Below the pieces are notes generated by a model. The model had not been told where the DNA came from, made no database searches, and saw only the letters and a list, made by a program, of their open reading frames with translations. From NCBI RefSeq assembly GCF_901000735.1, contig NC_081547.1, positions 5,022,001 to 5,086,000 on the forward strand: a stretch of DNA of 64,000 nucleotides, given 5' to 3'. The translations under genes were made by a program, and so were the position numbers. Shown piece after piece: positions 23,142 through 34,400 of the stretch; within the stretch, counting starts at the first letter, position 1; every line of letters begins with the position of its first letter. The stretch is from Corylus avellana (taxonomy: Eukaryota; Streptophyta; Magnoliopsida; Fagales; Betulaceae).

Positions 23142-26100
23142 ATGCAGAGATCTTTAGCATCGTTGGCTCGGCCGCTCGTAAGAGCGCGAGGGTTCTGCAC
23201 GAAGCCAGAGAAAATTGTGGCGTCCGTACTGTTCGAGCGCTTGCCCGTTGTCATCCCGAAAATCGACCCTGCGGTTTACGCGTTTCAGGAGTTCTCGTAA
23301 GTCACTATTCGGTCATTTCCAATCTCACTCTCGTAGTTTTCTTGAGCACAGAGACTCTCAGAGTCTAGCTTGACATTTAACGAAGACTTGATAACACGAT
23401 ATGGCCACAAGTATTGGATTAATTTTGCTTTGTTTCTTTCGTTTAGCTGACAAACAGAGGTTTGGGACAGAGAAATGAGAGATTTTGTTCCTTTAACAGT
23501 AGCTCATATTGGGATTTGCCTTTTCTTCTCTTTGGTTTAGGTTTCGTTGGGGACAGCAATATCGACGGAGATATCCAGATGAACTCTTAGATAAGTCTAA
23601 TTCTAGGTAAGATATTTTATTTATTTTTATTGTTTAAAACGTGGGTTATTGACATGTATAGCATATTCTTAATGGTGTTTTAATTTGGATTTCGTGCACT
23701 TGACCATATATCTCAATGATTTGTTTGCTGGTTCTACTTGAATTCTTAAAAGTGTACTCATCGTAGTTCTGTTCCTGGGTGTCTTGTCTCTATGACTCAA
23801 TGTACCAACTTTAATTGTTGAATGAGCAGTGGTGTTTCCTGATTATTCAGCAAGTATATGGCGTAGTACCAGGGTGGAGAGAACTTTAGGAGAGAGGGGG
23901 GGGGGGGGGGGGGGGTGGGCGGGCGGTGGGGGTTGGGGGGCAAAAACATAAAATTTAGAGAGATTTTCAAAACTTCAGTAATGGAGGAATCCTAACTTCT
24001 TGGTTTCAGTGGTTTCTAATCGATGCGCAATATAATGATATCTGAGTTGCTGCATATGCTTTCTTTCAGACTAAGTTATCACTTGGTCTCCACCCCCCCT
24101 CCCCAACAATATCAGGACCTCAAAAACAAAATTCTCTTTTAGTCCTATCTTATGAACTGTAAGGTGTATGAAGTTTCATATTTTATTCTCGCAGACACTT
24201 TTATAGTAATTGTAATGTCATTGTAAACTTTCATATATTTAATGCTAGTGTGATGCTCAGGCTGACTCAGGCTTCAGTAAATTAAAAAAAAAAATGTAAC
24301 TGTTTATAACACTTGAGCTCCTTTTTCTGTTTCATTTTCTGCTGTTTTGGGTATTGGGACTGTCTCAAAAGAGGTAATTAAACTTGCTGCTTAATTGGGA
24401 TTAGTTGACTTGTTTGACTGTTGTATAGCAGAAATATTGTTCTGTATGCCTATGTTTGTATATGCTTCTAGAACTCTGGGATGTAGAGCACATTTCTGTT
24501 GCAATACATTTGTATAGTTCATTGTGTGAAGCTTTTAGTATGCATTATACTATACAGAAAATATGAATATGTTGTATTAAGGGTATAAGTCAAGTACATT
24601 CTTGACTTACTTTGTTAACATTAACATGTGAATATGAGTTGGGTATCAAAATCCATTTATTCTGTTGCTTCTTTGTAAGTACTTGTTTAAGAATTTGCTG
24701 GTAAGTTATAATTTACGTATGGAACTCTCTCTCTCTCTATCTCTCCCTCCCTCCCCCATCTTTCTTCTCATATAAAGACATATAGAGACAGATACTGATA
24801 GGATTTTCTTTCCTTCCCCCCCCCGACAACTTTATATGTGACACTGAATTTCATCGACAGGGGCAAAGGTGACTACCAAATGGATTATGAACCAGCTCCA
24901 CGGATCACTGAAGCTGACAAAAAGAATGATAAGAAGTACGAAGCAGATTTATTATGAATAGATTTCTTTCCATTTTTTCTGAGTAAAGGAGCATGAAAAT
25001 GTGATGCTATGTGGAACAATCTTACTGCTCAAAAGTTTTTGGACTCTCTATATTCACTTTAAAGAGAACATGGTTCTTTTCCTCCTCCTCTGTCTTGGTC
25101 CACATGCTACACCATTTCATCAACAGTAGAGCATACTTTTGTTTAAGAGATAGCAGGCATTCGTGTGACAACTATATGCTGATGAGATAGTAGGCATTCG
25201 TGTGACAATTTCTGTGGTGTTGCAAGTAGAGTTTGTTTTTGGTTGTTGCTTTAGCTTTTACCTTTCCAGTGAAGCAACCTCATCTGTTATTGTGACATGT
25301 ATATGGCCTTGTTAGATGGTTTTGTGTCTGTATGTGATTGATGAGAAGTTTTGTATAGCTTTACTCTTGATGCCACCTAGCTCATTTGGACTATGAATAG
25401 GCATTGTAAAAGCTGACATATTTCCTTGATGTAGCCAAGTTAAAACAAAAATTCACTTCAATGCATGAGGATGGTGGTGAAGGAAACAACCAATCTCTTT
25501 CTGGCTGATTGTTAACCTAGCATATCACATTTCCTCCCCATCTTCTACTAAAGGGATTTCTAGAGGCCATATATGTTCCTAAGTTATCCATCCCAATGAA
25601 ATTGTCTTTTTTGCTTTAGGTCATTACAGAGGGCACTCGACAGAAGACTTTATCTCCTCCTCTATAGCAAAGCATATGGAGCTACTAGCGAGAAGCCTGT
25701 CTGGCATTTTCCAGAAAAAGTTTATGAATCTGAGAATACATTGCGCAAGGTGAGTTGTAATTTGTTTTTCTTCTTCTTCTTCTTCTTCTCAATATAAACT
25801 CATAATGTTTGCAGTGTGCAGAGTCTGCACTAGAATCTGTGATTGGAGACCTTTCCCACACATATTTTGTTGGAAATGCTCCAATGGGTCATATGGTTAT
25901 ACAGCCAAAAGAGAATGAGTCAGACTTTCCATCTTTTAAGGTACATTTTTTTATATTAGTTTTACTTTGCTCTGGTGTTTGCTAACGTGTGTGTGGTGTT
26001 ATGCTTGATATCCTTGTAGATCATTGAATATCGATAATGTTTGCAACTGTTTGTCTTAAGCCCTTGCTCATCTTTTCTTTTTGTCAGCGATTCTTCTTCA

Positions 26101-26231
26101 AGTCCCAAGTGATTGCAACCACCAAGTTCGAAATTGGAAAGTGTGAGGATTTTGTTTGGGTGACCAAGGATGAACTTTTAGAGTATTTTCCTGAGCAAGC
26201 TGATTATCTTACCAAGATGATCATCAGCTGA
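23142..26231 (+). CDS. Mitochondrial large-subunit ribosomal protein mL46 (Nudix-like)
   Basis: Six exons: 23142-23296, 23541-23606, 24861-24935, 25620-25749, 25815-25940, 26088-26231. Total 696 nt, 231 aa, all GT-AG. The Arg- and Ala-rich start (MQRSLASLARPLVRARGF) followed by CTKP is a typical mitochondrial presequence. Then come the mL46 core with VASVLFERLPVVIPKIDP, a lysine-rich loop, RLYLLLY and KPVWHFPEKVY, and the C-terminal WVTKDELLEYF that matches the Nudix-like domain end of L46. The catalytic Nudix box is not recognisable, as expected of the ribosomal member. A longer frame could use a GTG at 23118, but the ATG at 23142 gives the presequence and is preferred. Intron 2 carries a long G tract. 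Confidence 0.93.
23896..23940 (+). repeat. G20 homopolymer and G-quadruplex-prone tract
   Basis: Twenty consecutive G (23896-23915) are followed by TGGGCGGGCGGTGGGGGTTG and further Gs, all inside intron 2 of the mL46 gene on its sense strand. The run satisfies simple G-quadruplex rules. Homopolymer length in assemblies is often unreliable. Confidence 0.85.
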
Positions 26232-27810
26232 CGCAGCAATCTTGTTCAATTCCCAATACACACAAAGGTTGCTTTTAGACAATAGTAATGATCAAGATGC
26301 GTCTGTTTTGGCTTTAGAATTTTTGCAATACAGGCTTGACATAGGATGAGGCTGCTGGATGCAGTTGAGATTTGCTAGGCCAACAAATGGGATCTTTTAC
26401 TGATTCAAATCGGATTTAGGAGCTCCGATATTTCCTTGTGCTGTTTTTGTATGTACTTCACTCTCCTCTACTGCAATAAGAAAATTATCAATTTCGGTCT
26501 TATTGAAATTTATGTGGGTTCATATATAGACATTGTCAAGTATCTCATTCTACGATTGTAAACTAGTAAAGTGGGTTTTTAAGGATTCATATTTTGTTGT
26601 ATTTTCATAATCAGATTGCCCATAAGGCCGTAGTAGAGTACGAGGGTCAACCGTCAACTTTGATGAGTTGGTTAGAAGTCCTTGTAGGTGACCTAATCAC
26701 CATCCCATAAAGTGCATTAGGAACCCGCTCATTAGCACGGATGAAGAATAAAAGCCTTCAGATTTTGTTTAATATTCTTTTGTTTTGCCAGAAAATATTA
26801 ATTAAGATCTTTTGCACGCTTTCGTCTGTCACATGCTCAAATGAGTTGACCTTGTGGCTACGAGCCTTTGATAGCCAAGCAAAGGGAGGATCTTATTCTG
26901 GATTGGGTGCACATCTCTTGAGTTCAAGCGCCATCCATAAATATTGGTTACCAAACACACTTGACCTTCCCCACACCTCACTCCAATGGACAAAAAGTAA
27001 GGAAAAAAAAAAAAAAAATCCCACAAAATGTTAAAATTAAGGTTGGTTGCAGCGTTACTGGACTTTGATTTGCAAATGCATGTGGATAATTGGGGTGAGG
27101 GATGGGAAGGCATATTCAAAGATTTTGAAAGATAATACCATTGCTTCTCTTTTGAAAGAAAATTGGAAACTGAAAAGAAAAAAAAAGAAAAAAGAAAAAA
27201 AAAAGCCAAGCAACTCAGTACGTACGGTGTTTGGATTATATGAAAGTATGCAAATCGTCATGAAATAGTCAATTATGAGTTTTGCATGTTTTCAATAATT
27301 CCAAAAGCAGTTAAAAAAAAAAAAAGAAAAGAAAAAAGCAAGAAAGAAAGAAGGGAACAGAAAAGGACTGCTACAGATGATCTGAATTGAAACGGTCATG
27401 ATGACAACGTAGTCCGGTTAGAATAAGTTAGTAAACAATACTTTAATGAAGCTTAAATTTGTAGTTGTCAAACATGTGTCGTATAGTTCCACAATTAACC
27501 TACGCCATATATATTACTTGTACATATAAAACGTGTCCGAAATATATATATAAAGACCATGCAAATGCATGCATTGATGATAACGATATACATGCTAGGT
27601 CACGTCTCCTTTCTCTCTTGCAGTGGCAGTTGAACAGAAGTAGTTGGAATGTTGTTGGCTTTACCTTTGTTGCAAGACATAGAGAATTACAGAGAGAGAG
27701 AAAGAGAAAGACAACCCCCCTTTTAACCCTACACATCTCTCTCTCTCTCATCTCTCTCTCTCTCTGTGGGTCAGTCCAACCCCTTCTCACCTTCCACCAG
27801 CTTTTCTCTT
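26232..27810. other. Spacer between mL46 and WRKY; WRKY promoter
   Basis: mL46 3' flank followed by AT-rich spacer with A-rich runs near 27004-27018, 27176-27205 and 27311-27340, and CT/GA microsatellites at about 27692-27770. The frames at 26741-27268 on both strands are low-complexity and lack domains. The region nearest 27860 is the WRKY promoter. Confidence 0.5.
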
Positions 27811-27816
27811 TATAAA
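27811..27816 (+). promoter_or_regulatory. TATA box of the WRKY gene
   Basis: TATAAA lies 45-50 bp upstream of the ATG after a pyrimidine-rich stretch, which implies a very short 5' leader. Confidence 0.5.
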
Positions 27817-27860
27817 CCTTCCAGTATTCTCTCATTTCCTCTACCATCATCATCAATACA

Positions 27861-29506
27861 ATGGAAGGCCAGAACCCTCCCTTCCTCTTCACGCCCTCCC
27901 AGCTTCCATCCTCCTCATTAATGCACCCTACTTCAGACCCAGAAATTGACTGGGTCAGCCTTCTCTCTGCAGGCCCATCTGGGCTCACCGACAATATGCC
28001 GATGATGATGGAAAGCTGTTCCACAGTACTATCCGAAAATGGAAGTTTGGAAGAAAAGGGTAATAATATCAAGGATAAGAGAAGAGGTGGTAGGATTAAA
28101 AGAACAACACGTCCTAGGTTCGCGTTTCAGACTCGGAGCGCCGACGATATTCTCGATGATGGCTACCGGTGGAGAAAGTACGGCCAGAAAGCTGTGAAAA
28201 ACAGCATTTATCCCAGGTGCATGTCTTACTCATTATTATTAAACATATATTATTCTCATACCTTAATTAATTTACGTTGCATGTTCCAAGCTTTGCCATT
28301 CTCTAGTACTATATATATATATATATATCTTTACTAGAAAACTAGCTATATCATCTCAGCAATCCAACAATCTAATTATATCATTTTGTACTAGGAAACT
28401 CACGAATTAAAGATTAAATAAGAATATTATTTATTATTTATGTGTGATTATAATCAATTAAATCATCATTTATTCCAAAAGGTTAATTAGACTTATAGAA
28501 AAAAGTAAATTCTATCATTTAATTAGCATTTTAACATTTGATATATAAAACACAAATCTAGTTGCTTTTAGTCTTTCGTCAAGAAAATCCAGAGAACAAA
28601 ACATGCAGAAATATTGGTGTGCACTATCATTGATCAACCTGATGAGCACAATGAATTCATCACCACCCAAAAATAAATAAATAAAATAAAATAAAGTATG
28701 TACTGCCAAAAACATGAATTTCATATGTTTAGCATCTTGCCATTATTATATGCTGCAATCAAGATCGATATCTTGAAAAGAAAATGTTTAGGAATCAATA
28801 GTGGCGAGTTTAATTTTTTGCATGACTTCTAATTGGTCATGATGAGTGTATAGTAAACTGTCGAATTTATATATAAAGCATGTTAATTAACACACATGGG
28901 TTTGGCATAATAACTATGAGATATTCAATTGTATTATATATATATATATATCATGATCAATTGGCTATTCTGTCTAACACTATTCTGATTCAGTGAGTAT
29001 TAAAAGATGCCTTAATCCTCATTCAAATTTCTTGAGCTATACCGTAGTTTCATAATTACTATGATTGTTAGAATTAATTAATTAATTAATTAATTTTTTT
29101 TTTTAACATTTTCTAATCATGGCTGAAAGCATAGGGACTTGTCATGATGTTAACCATATTAATGAACCTATATATATAGAATACATATAATTTGAGCTAC
29201 CTTGCTAATACAAATATGAAAATTTTGCATGATGTATTTTATATACATGTATTAATTAATGGTTAATTTGAAAATAAAAAATCAGAATTCTGACTTTGGT
29301 CGTTATTAATTAAACATGGACAATTAAGGAGCTACTATCGCTGCACCCATCACACATGCAATGTGAAGAAACAGGTTCAAAGGCTATCGAAAGACACAAG
29401 CATTGTGGTGACAACGTATGAGGGCATTCACAATCATCCCTGTGAGAAGCTGATGGAAACCCTAACTCCTCTTTTGAAGCAAATGCAGTTCCTCTCTAGG
29501 TTCTAA
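27861..29506 (+). CDS. WRKY transcription factor, group IIc (WRKY43/24/56-like)
   Basis: Two exons, 27861-28216 and 29329-29506 (534 nt, 177 aa). Exon 1 ends inside the WRKY domain at the conserved Pro-Arg codon, the intron position typical of this class. The intron is 1112 bp, GT-AG. The domain has WRKYGQK at residues 104-110 and a C-x4-C-x23-H-x-H zinc finger (Cys124, Cys129, His153, His155). The [10 protein letters not shown] stretch between Cys and His is characteristic of group IIc. A basic segment ([10 protein letters not shown], residues 71-80) may be a nuclear signal. The protein should bind W-box DNA (TTGACC/T). The short C-terminus after the domain agrees with WRKY24, WRKY43 and WRKY56 of Arabidopsis. 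Paralogue-level naming is inferred. Confidence 0.94.
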
Positions 29507-31417
29507 GCTCACTCCGCCATGGCACATGAACAAATATATATAACAATCATCACCAGAAGTATATTTGTTTCATACTTATTATAACCTCAACACTTGTGCA
29601 TGTTAATTCTGTGACATTTGTGTAAATCAACTGTAATCTCTCGAATGTCAAATATCATCATGAAGTAAACCTTTATATCTTACTTTAATTGCCTACCATC
29701 TATAATCACCATCTTTATCTTTTAAGATAAATCCCAAATTGAGTACATCTCCTTATAAAGATAACTTCCTTATTTTGATAATTAAAGGGATAAATGCAAA
29801 ATTGGTTTTTGGGATTTTGGCAAATAGTCTTTTGGAACTTCACTTATATGAACATATATAAGAAGTGAAACAACTAGCTTCTTGCGTACGTTTAGGGTTA
29901 GCTTTTGCTAATGTTCATGAATAAACCAGAATGAAGCACGTGGATAAGTGGATAAAATTTGAGAACCTTTTTCCCCGCTACAATTGGATGGGAATCATGT
30001 GTATGACATTTTCGTTCCAAATATATTTAGTATTGGTTTAAGTTTGGCCACCATTGATTTTGTTAGGAATTTGAAATGATGCTCTTCACACTCATGTTAC
30101 ACCGGCTGACGTGAAGTATTTTAAGTGGCTTATTTTTTATTTTTTTTAAGCGATCGACTTGAAAAGCCACTTAAACCACGTCACGTCAACCGGTGTAACA
30201 TGGGTGTGAAGAATATTATTACTCTCACACTAATTGAAGGTTGAAATTGAAAGATACCTTATTGTATGCATCAATATTCGATTAAACATTTAATATCACA
30301 ATCTTTAATATAATGAAAGATTGTTATAAATTTGTGTTAATTGTGATATCAAAGGAAGTGGGTTTGTTGTCCCATTAAATTAAATAAGAAAATGAAAGAA
30401 TTTGTACATGTGGAACTAATGGGCATGTTAGTGAGGAGTTTTGAACCATTGCCTTCTGGCTGCAGCCTTCATATATCCACCAATGCGACTTTCAATATCT
30501 AAACCGTTAGTTACAAATGAGAAGTTGTGGCTTTTCACAAGTGCACCTTTCATGGAGAAACACTGAAGATCCTGATGGTGAATTGCTTCTAACCCACAAA
30601 CCCAGCAACAAACCCTTTGAGTGAAAGCAATTATCACCTTAAAGATAGTATCAGACACACCTCGAAGTCACATTTATTTTATGATTACTGTTTCCGCTCA
30701 ATTTCCTCAACAATAATGCGATGAAAAAGGTCAGTAGATTTAGATGGTTGCTTCCTGATTGACACTGATATAGAGTCGGTTTGTGATTGCATTTGAGAAA
30801 TTGAGTTTTTAAGTCAAAAAAACGTTTTTGAACAAAAGCTTCATTTTTAAGCTTTTACTAAAAATACGTTTTAATTATTTTTAGGCTTCTTAGACCTTTA
30901 AAAGTGCTTTTAATTTTTTTACCAAACAAATACTTTTTTCTTTAAACGAACTTTTTGAATATTAAAAATAGTTTTAAACCCCTCAAATGCGATTACATGC
31001 CCATAGTGATACAGCATCTCTCTAATACCAAATAAAGAAGACTACTAAGAGCTAATTTTAGATGACAAAAAGATTTAAGGCCACAAAGTTCATAATCATT
31101 CATTTCTTCTTATCGAGTGACTACAGATGAACAGTCAAATTCTCTTGAATATTGTGTTGTAAAAAAAAAAAAAAATCTCTTTAATAGTATATACCCACTA
31201 TAAAACTAGAACTACCCCTCCAATTCTATGTGACCGCTTAACAAGATACACTCGTATAAAGTGTAGAACAAAATAACTTTTAACTTCACAAAATGGTTGC
31301 ATGATGCACCTTGACAACTCGACATGCATACCAAAATTTTGATTACAACAGGAGAGCCCCCAACTACCGTGGGAAATTAGCTAATCAACGCATAAAGCAG
31401 CCCAATTCCCCGGCAAC
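29507..31417. other. Spacer between WRKY and PIAL (tail-to-tail)
   Basis: WRKY 3' flank, a fragment near 29786-29850 starting agggataaatgcaaaattgg that resembles the end of the palindromic MITEs at 13828 and 45154, and a hairpin MITE at about 30078. The frame at 30428-30658 (-) has no domain. The last few hundred bases should hold the PIAL 3' UTR. Confidence 0.5.
30078..30218. mobile_element. Short hairpin MITE
   Basis: The left arm cttcacactcatgttacacc pairs with the right arm ggtgtaacatgggtgtgaag. The pairing extends through (g/a)ctgacgtga and taagtggctt, about 50 bp in total around a short T-rich loop. No clear target duplication is visible. Confidence 0.65.
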
Positions 31418-34400
31418 TTAGTTGCACCTTCCAGCACTATATTGTGCCTGAGCCTGAAGATTAATTCTAGCGTTGGTGCTGCTTGAGACGAGCCCTTGCA
31501 TTTGCAATGCACCGTGCGGGGTTGACATCAAGTTAGATGAAGTTTGGGAAAGTTGAGCAGACTGGGTAGGTTGAAGCATGAATTGGTTAAAAGCAGCAGC
31601 ATAAGTCTCACCTGTGAGGCTTCCCCTCATTCTGCCTGAGGGCTGCCAGTTCTGTGCTGATGCCAACGTTTTTGAGCTATCAGCCGGCAAGACCGGCTGT
31701 ATTGTCTCGCCCACACTCCCCCTCCACTCACTAGTTGTTCTAAGCCGCTTACCAGCCGTCGAAGGAGGTAACGAAGAGTCGTTTCTAGATTGTTGGAGTT
31801 GAACTGGCACAAATGATGGTGTTCTTGACATCTGGGCCATTGGATGAGAAGCAGTCCCGTGATGAATTTGAGTGATATCAACATTAACCATGCCATTACC
31901 ACTACCATCTCCTTGCTGAAATTGCACTGGTTGTGCATGAAAAGATGGATGGACAATATTCTGAGGCTGAGTCATAGCAGAAGTTATCCTCGGGTGAGGA
32001 GCCCTAGATTGCAATAGATTTTTATGCGCAGAGGAGGATCTTGAGGAGATGTGGTAAGCACCTAGACCTTGGGCAGGAAAGCTAGCAGCCTGTTGGACTG
32101 CTTGACCAGAAATGCAATGGTGCTTGTTAACATCCCAGTTCTGTGATGAAAAAAGGAAAAAAGATGTCAGAGGAAAAAAAATACATAAATGAATACATCT
32201 TTCCTCTCTGATCAACTGATTTCCACATAGAATGCAAGGAAAGAAAGGGTCTCCTTAACCGTTCCATTGACGTTCACCAAAACAACCTATTTCCCTTTTA
32301 ACTAAATCCATATTGAAGGGATTAGCCAAAGAAAAAAAAAAATCCATTTGAAATAATAGAAACATCAAGCCATTAATTTGAAACGACGATAGTTATTTAT
32401 ACATGGATGCGCCAAGTTTACAGAGCAAAGAAAGCCTGGCATATTTACAAAACAAAGTAAAATCAAATCAAACCTGTGTCAATGAATGATCTCGCATGGA
32501 AGGTAAAGCCATATCTGATAACGATGAAGAACTCGCAAGTGGCCTGAGTAATTGCTGACCCCTATCCATGCCCCCATGAAATGCATGACATCCATTCATA
32601 TGGGATACCATAAAAGGCGTGCTTTGATAATTAGCAGAAGAGGTACTGTTGAGCATCAATGAATTCAAAGCCCTTTGTTCAAATGAACTGCTAACTGAAG
32701 CCTGGGGCAGAGTTGAAGTTCGGCCGGCATTAATAGCTACAGATGGCAACATCCCATTTTCATTTCTTGTATTCGATCTTCCAAAGCCAAACTGCTGTGA
32801 TTGCAAGTAAGTGGGACCTAAAAGTTGGCTTTGCAGTAATGAGAGTGGGACAGTTCCATTTACATACACTGATTCATTCAGAACAGGAGAAGCAGCATTT
32901 GTTAGGACAGGGGAAAGTATTGAATTGCAAGAAGAAAAATTGGAAATGCCAGCAGTTACATGGCCACCCCAAAGAGAAGTGCCATCCATTGGACATTGTG
33001 GGGCAGCAGAAACAGACGAGGGAATTCTTGAGCAGATATTTTCCTCTCTTTGAGTAGAAAGATTTTGGTCCACTCTATCCGAATTCCTGACTTCTGTTTG
33101 CACAAGATTTCTTGAAACAGAAAAACATGGAGGATCATCCAGGAAATGTTGCTTGCCAGTACATTCAGATACACACATGGCATCACTAGCGTTGGCCCCT
33201 TTCATGGTAAGATCAACAACTTCAGCTGGCACACTTGACGACGCATCGCACTTACACTGCTGAGGTCTTTCTTGCTGACAACTTTTTGTCTCATGACCTG
33301 TTTGGTCAGTCTGATCTTCATTTTCCAAGACAGCCACCCAGGATCCATCTGCTGAGATTATCACATCAACAACAGTCTCTGCAACCTCTCCCAAGATCTG
33401 AACAAGAAACAAGGGGTTCACTTAAGTGGTGATATTGTTGGATGAAAACATTACATCCAAAACTACTTGCCTTGGCCATATCCTGATCAATGCGTATGTC
33501 TAGGTGGCAGATGGACTGGTTACAAAGAGGGCAACGCCATGATGGCCTTCTTGAGTTCATTTCAATGAAGTTCTCATAATCAAAGCACTGCATTTTGCAA
33601 AAAAAAAAAAAAAAAAAAAAAACAGATGATACAGAATTTAAACAAAGAAACAGAAGACCATTAACTATGAGAATATCTAAGGCACTAGCACCTTTCAAGC
33701 CTGGCAATCTACGGAGGCATAAAGGGATTTTTTTTTTTTTTTCCAAGGGTTGGACGTTTTGACCAGTTGCACCAGTGTCCCCACATGAATACACATGGGT
33801 GCTTTTGGACTTTGGAGCAAGCAAAATTAGAATACAAAGCAAGTATAGAGCAAGAAAACAAGGAAGAATGTGAACACTTCTCATTTGCAAGCATGTGCAT
33901 AACAATGAATAGCTATATAATGTTGTGTTTTTCATATGTTAGCTATAACTCCAAAGTTCATTCAGCATAAATGGTTAATTGTTGTTTGTTTATTAGAAAT
34001 GAGCTGATTGTCTTGCAGTGGCAGCTTGATGAGGAGGCTTGAGTTAGTGCTTTATATCTTGTGATAGTAACAAAGAACTTGCAATCTGCCAATTCAGGAA
34101 TTGAGAACCAGAGTAAGACCCAAAGTAGGATGTTTCGGTTACAAAACTTTCAGTGAGACCAGCAAACTCGTCCTCTCTCTCTCTCTCTCAAACTCCTCTT
34201 TTATTTATTTATTCCCAAAGCAAACTCGTGGAGTGTTAGCAGGTAGTCAGTCAACACATTCAGCAGATCAGGTTGAAATTAGGTTAGAACCCACACCTAA
34301 TCAGCAAAATCCAAATGATTATTATTTCTTAAATCATTTAACTAGTTACTGTTGATGCTTCGATTTTGACACATCAAAAGTTGAATAGCAGACTGAATTC

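Noticed and set aside
27500..28072. 190-aa minus-strand frame opposite the WRKY promoter and exon 1
   Set aside because: Driven by GA/CT microsatellites and the antisense of the WRKY N-terminus. No domain.
33366..33935. 189-aa minus frame containing the SP-RING exon
   Set aside because: Only 33471-33587 is real exon. The rest reads through a poly-T intron on one side and a GC-AG intron on the other.
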